A DNA stretch of 64,000 bases from Candidatus Manganitrophus morganii. GTDB taxonomy: Bacteria; Nitrospirota; Nitrospiria; SBBL01; Manganitrophaceae. Positions 60,056-64,000 of this stretch are shown one piece after another. The translations under genes were made by a program, and so were the position numbers. Where the stretch lies: positions 1,922,001 through 1,986,000 of the forward strand of contig JAJHOH010000001.1 in assembly GCA_021651055.1 (NCBI GenBank). Reading direction: 5' to 3'. The notes below the pieces were generated by a model that saw only the letters and a program-made list of their open reading frames with translations, searched no databases and was not told the DNA's origin. The number at the start of each line of letters is the position of its first letter. Position 1 is the first letter of the stretch.

Positions 60056-60131
60056 TGGTGGGCCCACCAGGATTCGAACCTGGGACCAACCGGTTATGAG
60101 CCGGCAGCTCTAACCGCTGAGCTATGGGCCC
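60056..60131 (-). tRNA. tRNA with CAT anticodon, probably Ile2
   Basis: A 76-base tRNA with GGGCCCA/TGGGCCC acceptor and encoded CCA. The anticodon stem GCCGG/CCGGT encloses CTCATAA, anticodon CAT. The CGGCTCATAACCGG arm is like bacterial tRNA-Ile(CAU) more than elongator Met, so lysidine-modified Ile2 is preferred. Confidence 0.9.
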
Positions 60132-60217
60132 GGTTTCGTTACTCGTTATACGTTAATCGTTAAGCGTGAAGAAAAAATTTCCGAGTAACGAATACCGATG
60201 AACGATGAACGTTCACT

Positions 60218-62029
60218 TCACAGGCTTTCGACGAAACTCTTCAGCCGTTTGCTTCGGCTCGGATGGCGGAGCTTGCGCAGCGCCTTCGCTTCGATCTGCC
60301 GGATTCTCTCTCGCGTGACCTCGAAATCCTGGCCGACCTCTTCCAGGGTGTGGTCGGTCGACTCGCCGATTCCGAAGCGTTTTCTCAAGACCTTCTCCTC
60401 CCGGGGGGTCAACGTCTGAAGGACGCTGTTGATCTGCCGCTGCAGGTCGTACCGGATCGCCGCATCGAGCGGGGAGATGACTTTCTTGTCCTCGATGAAA
60501 TCGCCCAGATGCGAATCTTCTTCTTCTCCGATCGGCGTCTCCAGGGAGATCGGCTCCTTGGCGATCTTGAGGATTTTTCTCACCTTCTCGAGGGGGAGGT
60601 CCATCTTCTCCGCGATCTCTTCCGGAGAGGGCTCCCTTCCGAGCTCCTGCACCAGCTGCCGGGAGGTCCGGATCAACTTGTTGATCGTCTCGATCATATG
60701 GACCGGAATGCGGATGGTCCGCGCCTGGTCGGCGATGGCCCGTGTGATCGCCTGCCGGATCCACCAGGTGGCATAGGTCGAGAATTTATAGCCGCGCTTG
60801 TACTCGAATTTATCGACCGCCTTCATCAGGCCGATGTTTCCCTCCTGAATCAGATCGAGGAACTGGAGGCCGCGGTTGGTATATTTTTTCGCGATGCTGA
60901 CGACCAGACGGAGGTTGGCTTCCACCAGCTCGCTCTTCGCGAGCTTCATTTTCTGCTCCGCTTGAGAGAGCTGGCGAATCGAATCTTTCAGCTCATCGGC
61001 CGAGACCAACGCCGCTTCCTCTACCTCGCGGACCCGCTTACGGGCGTTCCGATAGATCTTCTCGATCTCCAGGATCTGCTCCTCCGAGAGGTTGACCTTT
61101 TTCTCGACGGCGCGCATCTCTCTTCGCCCCTGCTTCGCTTTTTTGAAGAGGGCGTTCAGCTCCTCGCTTGCGACCCCCATCTTCCGCTTGCAAAGGGTCA
61201 CCTCCCGTTCCGCATGGATAATCTTATCGGCCAGGGAGCGAAGCTCTTCGATCAGCCCCTCGATCACGCGGGGGTGCAGGTTCATCGCCTCGATCTTTTC
61301 GATCACCTTTCCCCGCCCCTCTTTGAGGGTCTCCTGGGCGAGCTTCTTCGCTTTTTCGCTTCGGGCGGAGCGTTTCGTCCGCTCCACCAACCGGACGTAA
61401 TCGCGCTGGCGGTTCTTGAGCTGATTCATCAATTCGAGCGTTTTGGTTTTGAGCTCTTTTTCGTCCTGCTCGACGACCTCGAATTCTTCCTCCGGCATGG
61501 AGACGACGTCGCCGATCGGAAGCTGATCGGTCTTGAGCTCTTCTCCGAACGTCAACACCTTTTGGATGGCGATCGGAAGCCCGAAGACGATGTTGGAGAT
61601 CTCTTTCTTCCCCTCCTCGATCCGCTTCGCGATCTCGATCTCCCCCTCCCGGGAAAGAAGCGGCACCGAGCCGATCTCGCGGAGATAAAGGCGGACCGGA
61701 TCGTCGGTCCGGCTGACCGCGCCGGGGGTCAAATCGATCTCCTTTTCCCTCTCCTCGCCGACGATCTCTTCGTCGACTTCCTCGATCTCCTCGACCTCTT
61801 CGACCTCTTCGTCCGATTCGACCGCCATCCGCTGGAACCGGCCGGCCTCCTCGGGGTCGATCACTTCGATATCCATCTCGCCGAACATCATCATGATATG
61901 GTCGAGCTGATCGGAGGAGAGGACATCGGCCGGAAGGGCGTTGTTCAATTCCTCATACGTGAGGAAGCCTTTCTCTTTGCCTAAAGAGATCAGCTGTTTG
62001 ACTTCTTCCATCTTTTCTTCTTTGGACAT
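60218..62029 (-). CDS. rpoD: RNA polymerase primary sigma factor RpoD
   Basis: A 603-residue sigma70. Region 1.1 (about 1-80) and a highly acidic stretch (about 71-105, [18 protein letters not shown]) precede region 1.2 ([29 protein letters not shown]). A long non-conserved helical region is followed by region 2 ([60 protein letters not shown]), region 3 ([12 protein letters not shown]) and region 4.2 ([31 protein letters not shown]). It directs most transcription. It follows dnaG in the yqeY-dnaG-rpoD order. Confidence 0.98.
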   Translation of the reverse strand: MSKEEKMEEVKQLISLGKEKGFLTYEELNNALPADVLSSDQLDHIMMMFGEMDIEVIDPEEAGRFQRMAVESDEEVEEVEEIEEVDEEIVGEEREKEIDLTPGAVSRTDDPVRLYLREIGSVPLLSREGEIEIAKRIEEGKKEISNIVFGLPIAIQKVLTFGEELKTDQLPIGDVVSMPEEEFEVVEQDEKELKTKTLELMNQLKNRQRDYVRLVERTKRSARSEKAKKLAQETLKEGRGKVIEKIEAMNLHPRVIEGLIEELRSLADKIIHAEREVTLCKRKMGVASEELNALFKKAKQGRREMRAVEKKVNLSEEQILEIEKIYRNARKRVREVEEAALVSADELKDSIRQLSQAEQKMKLAKSELVEANLRLVVSIAKKYTNRGLQFLDLIQEGNIGLMKAVDKFEYKRGYKFSTYATWWIRQAITRAIADQARTIRIPVHMIETINKLIRTSRQLVQELGREPSPEEIAEKMDLPLEKVRKILKIAKEPISLETPIGEEEDSHLGDFIEDKKVISPLDAAIRYDLQRQINSVLQTLTPREEKVLRKRFGIGESTDHTLEEVGQDFEVTRERIRQIEAKALRKLRHPSRSKRLKSFVESL

Positions 62030-62066
62030 GGAGCCTCCAATAGATTTCTAAAGGACCAACCAATTT

Positions 62067-63851
62067 TTAATGCGACAAGGTCAAATGGCTGAGCTCTTTC
62101 CGAAGTTTTAGAAAGTGCTGCTGAAGAGACTTCATCAAAGAGAGATCTCCTCCCCGCTCCGCCAATTTGATCTTACTTTCAATCTCGCTGCTCTCTCTTC
62201 GGAGCCGCTTCGCCCGGAGGGAGAGAATATAGTCGCGCGCCGTTTGCTGCACATTCTCGTAACGGTTTTCACGAACGGACAGACGGCTGTACAATGTGAG
62301 GAGGGGCGCTTCGATCTCGTTCAAGCGGCTCGGCGAAAACCACCGGCCCTCCTCCCGATTCCAAAAATGAGAGAGTATCTCCCGAATCTGCGGGTCTGTA
62401 AAATCTTCCAGATCGAGCTGATCGGCAAGCGCCGAAGGATCGATTTGACTCTGGAGAAGAAGAGAGGCAATCGTTTCCTCATCGTGAGGAAGCTTCGACG
62501 CCGCGACCGGCGCCGGCCGGCTCGGAGAAACCTCTTTTTTATTCTTCCGGGTCCGGGAGGAAAATTCGGCCCGGAGGTCTCGCTCTTCAATCCGAAGTAC
62601 ATCGGACAGCCGCTTGAGGTAGTGGCTTTGTTCGACCTTGTTCTTTAATCTCTCGATGAGGGGGAAGATTTCTTCGGTTACTTTTATTTTATCATCAACG
62701 GACTTGAGAGCGGAAGCCTCCGTCATCTTAAAAATGGCGAAATCGATCGGCGTTTTTCCCTCCTCCAGTTTCTTAAGAAATCCGGCCTTCCCCTCCTTTC
62801 GAATAAACAGATCGGGGTCTTCCCCGGAAGGGAGAGAGATCACCTTGGCCAAGATCCCCTCTTCGATCAGAAGGGGGGCCGTCCGAAGCGCCGCCCGGGC
62901 GCCCGCCTCATCCGGATCGAAAATCAGAAGGACCTTTTCCGAAATTCTCCGAATGAGCCGCAGATGGTCCTGCGTCAGGGCGGTCCCCATCGTCCCGACG
63001 GCATTGGGAATTCCGGCCTGGTGGGCGGCAATCACGTCGAAATAACCCTCGACGATAATCAGCGCGTTGATGCCGGCCCCTTTGGCCCGATCCAAAGCGA
63101 ACAGGTGCTTCCCTTTGGTGAAGACGGGGGTCTCGGGGGTATTGAGATATTTCGGCTGCGCATCGTCGAGGACCCGCCCGCCGAACCCGACCACCCGCCC
63201 TTGCAGGTTCCGGATGGGGAAGAGAACACGATTTCGAAATCGATCGAAAAGTCCTTCTTCTCCCTGCGCCCCCTCTCTCCTGGAGGTCAATCCGGCCTTT
63301 TCCAAAAGAGAACGGGAAAACTGCTTGCCGAGCTGTTTGAGAAGATCATCCCGCCGCGGCAGCGCAAATCCGACGGAGAAGGCTTTGATCGTTTCGGCCG
63401 TGATCCCCCTTCCCTTCAAATAATCTCTGCAAAAAGCCCCTTCGGGCCGTTCGATCAGATTCCGGTGAAAAAAGGCGGCCGCCGCTTCGTTCAATTCATA
63501 AATTTGCGCCGCTTCACGCCGGGCCGGACTTTCCCGCTCATCCGGTCCCGCCTCGGGAAGCGCCACCCCCGCCTTGCCGGCTAGCCTTCGGAGCGCTTCG
63601 GGAAACGCAACCCCTTCGACCTTCATCACGAATTGAAAAACATCTCCCCCGACCCCGCAGCCGAAACAGTGAAAGAACTGCTTCGAGGGGTTGACGCTGA
63701 AGGAGGGCGTTTTTTCGGTGTGGAAAGGACAGAGGCCGGTGAAATTCTGTCCCGCCTTCTTGAGGGTGAGGTATTCGGAGACAACGGAGACAAGATCGCT
63801 TCTGTCCCGAATGGTTTCGACGAGTTGATCGGAAACCCTTCTTCCATTCAA
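62067..63851 (-). CDS. dnaG: DNA primase DnaG
   Basis: A 594-residue primase. The N-terminal zinc site is C41-P-F-H44...C62-F-G-C65 (CHC2). The RNA polymerase core follows, with FDRFRNRVLFPIRNLQGRVVGFGGR and the TOPRIM motifs IIVEGYFDVIAAHQAG and KVLLIFDPDEAGARA. The last 140 residues form the helicase-binding helical domain. It makes RNA primers for DNA replication. The ATG at 63851 gives the standard N-terminus MNGRRVSDQLVETIRDRSDLVSVVSEYLTLKKAG. Confidence 0.97.
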   Translation of the reverse strand: MNGRRVSDQLVETIRDRSDLVSVVSEYLTLKKAGQNFTGLCPFHTEKTPSFSVNPSKQFFHCFGCGVGGDVFQFVMKVEGVAFPEALRRLAGKAGVALPEAGPDERESPARREAAQIYELNEAAAAFFHRNLIERPEGAFCRDYLKGRGITAETIKAFSVGFALPRRDDLLKQLGKQFSRSLLEKAGLTSRREGAQGEEGLFDRFRNRVLFPIRNLQGRVVGFGGRVLDDAQPKYLNTPETPVFTKGKHLFALDRAKGAGINALIIVEGYFDVIAAHQAGIPNAVGTMGTALTQDHLRLIRRISEKVLLIFDPDEAGARAALRTAPLLIEEGILAKVISLPSGEDPDLFIRKEGKAGFLKKLEEGKTPIDFAIFKMTEASALKSVDDKIKVTEEIFPLIERLKNKVEQSHYLKRLSDVLRIEERDLRAEFSSRTRKNKKEVSPSRPAPVAASKLPHDEETIASLLLQSQIDPSALADQLDLEDFTDPQIREILSHFWNREEGRWFSPSRLNEIEAPLLTLYSRLSVRENRYENVQQTARDYILSLRAKRLRRESSEIESKIKLAERGGDLSLMKSLQQHFLKLRKELSHLTLSH

Positions 63852-63910
63852 AGAGAGAGACCTTCCCTGACAATTAAGATCAAGCCTAGAAATCGCGGCT
63901 TACCTTCGGT

Positions 63911-64000
63911 TTATTTCTGCCCAAGGCATTCTCGGACCATCTGGCTGATCTTGCTTCCTTCCGCCCGTCCCACAAGCTGCGGGACGAGGAGCTTCATCAC
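63911..64000 (-). CDS. yqeY: GatB/YqeY domain protein, C-terminal end
   Basis: The last 29 codons on the minus strand read VMKLLVPQLVGRAEGSKISQMVRECLGQK, matching the C-terminus of YqeY-type GatB/YqeY proteins (typical ...G.VMK.LMP...GRADGK...). The gene continues beyond the window. Its position before dnaG and rpoD is the common order and supports the call. Confidence 0.75.
   Translation of the reverse strand: MMKLLVPQLVGRAEGSKISQMVRECLGQK

Noticed and set aside
60012-60089. Extension of the zinc-ribbon protein into the tRNA gene
   Set aside because: The codons derive from tRNA-CAT; GTG 60011 has a ribosome site.
60132-60217. Tandem TAACG-like repeats between tRNA-CAT and rpoD
   Set aside because: Low-complexity imperfect repeats without a unit or associated gene; no function can be supported.

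Overview
The window looks like a chromosomal segment of a GC-rich, Gram-negative bacterium. The evidence is a bifunctional class A PBP with an N-terminal membrane anchor, many lipobox proteins, an outer-membrane porin and the yqeY-dnaG-rpoD macromolecular-synthesis cluster. The split glycine dehydrogenase (gcvPA/gcvPB), the full urea uptake and urease cluster and the many palindromic intergenic repeats would fit a member of the Nitrospirota or a neighbouring phylum. That placement is inference; no 16S rRNA is in the window.

Layout. 1-6 kb: end of a PaaK-like ligase, a geranylgeranyl-reductase-family flavoprotein, hemW with a DUF2064 glycosyltransferase, and a class A PBP. 6-11 kb: a Liv-type ABC importer (binding protein and two permeases) whose operon is interrupted by an MNT/HEPN pair and a fatty acid hydroxylase-family gene. 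11-13 kb: a TlpA-like thioredoxin, RNase D and a LEA14-like lipoprotein. 13-16 kb: a promoter, a GEMM-type cyclic-di-GMP riboswitch and a terminator ahead of an 897-residue orphan lipoprotein. 16-28 kb: one minus-strand operon reading porin, ureD, urtA, urtB, a urtC-urtD fusion, urtE, ureA, ureB, ureC, ureF, ureG; ureE is absent. 28.8-30.3 kb: livG and livF, the ATPases missing from the first Liv cluster. 30-37 kb: gcvT, gcvPA, an M28 peptidase, a NUDIX hydrolase, gcvPB and a stand-alone sdhA. 37-49 kb: a BACON/YCF48 lipoprotein, FHA, ComEC, PDZ and other small proteins, a divergent histidine kinase, MOSC, FKBP and small membrane proteins. 50-55 kb: an AT-richer accessory patch with a duplicated gene end, an IS256 remnant, two lipoproteins and a PIN-AAA ATPase pair, ending at tRNA-Leu. 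55-64 kb: housekeeping genes (MFS, DUF2156, YkgJ, rnpB, rnhA, a zinc-ribbon protein, tRNA-CAT, rpoD, dnaG, yqeY).

How the parts work together. The porin, UrtABCDE and urease genes form a route from outside urea to cytoplasmic ammonia and CO2. Its 5' leader holds a hairpin-plus-T9 terminator, so the operon may be controlled by attenuation. The large lipoprotein is probably set by c-di-GMP, that is by a surface-lifestyle signal.

The most striking non-coding signal is a family of GTAGGGG...CCCCTAC palindromes. A copy fills six of the junctions in the urea operon, and one copy lies inside the RNase P RNA gene. A second repeat family, about 180-380 bp and GC-rich, has three copies at 47.3-47.9 and 55.2-55.6 kb.
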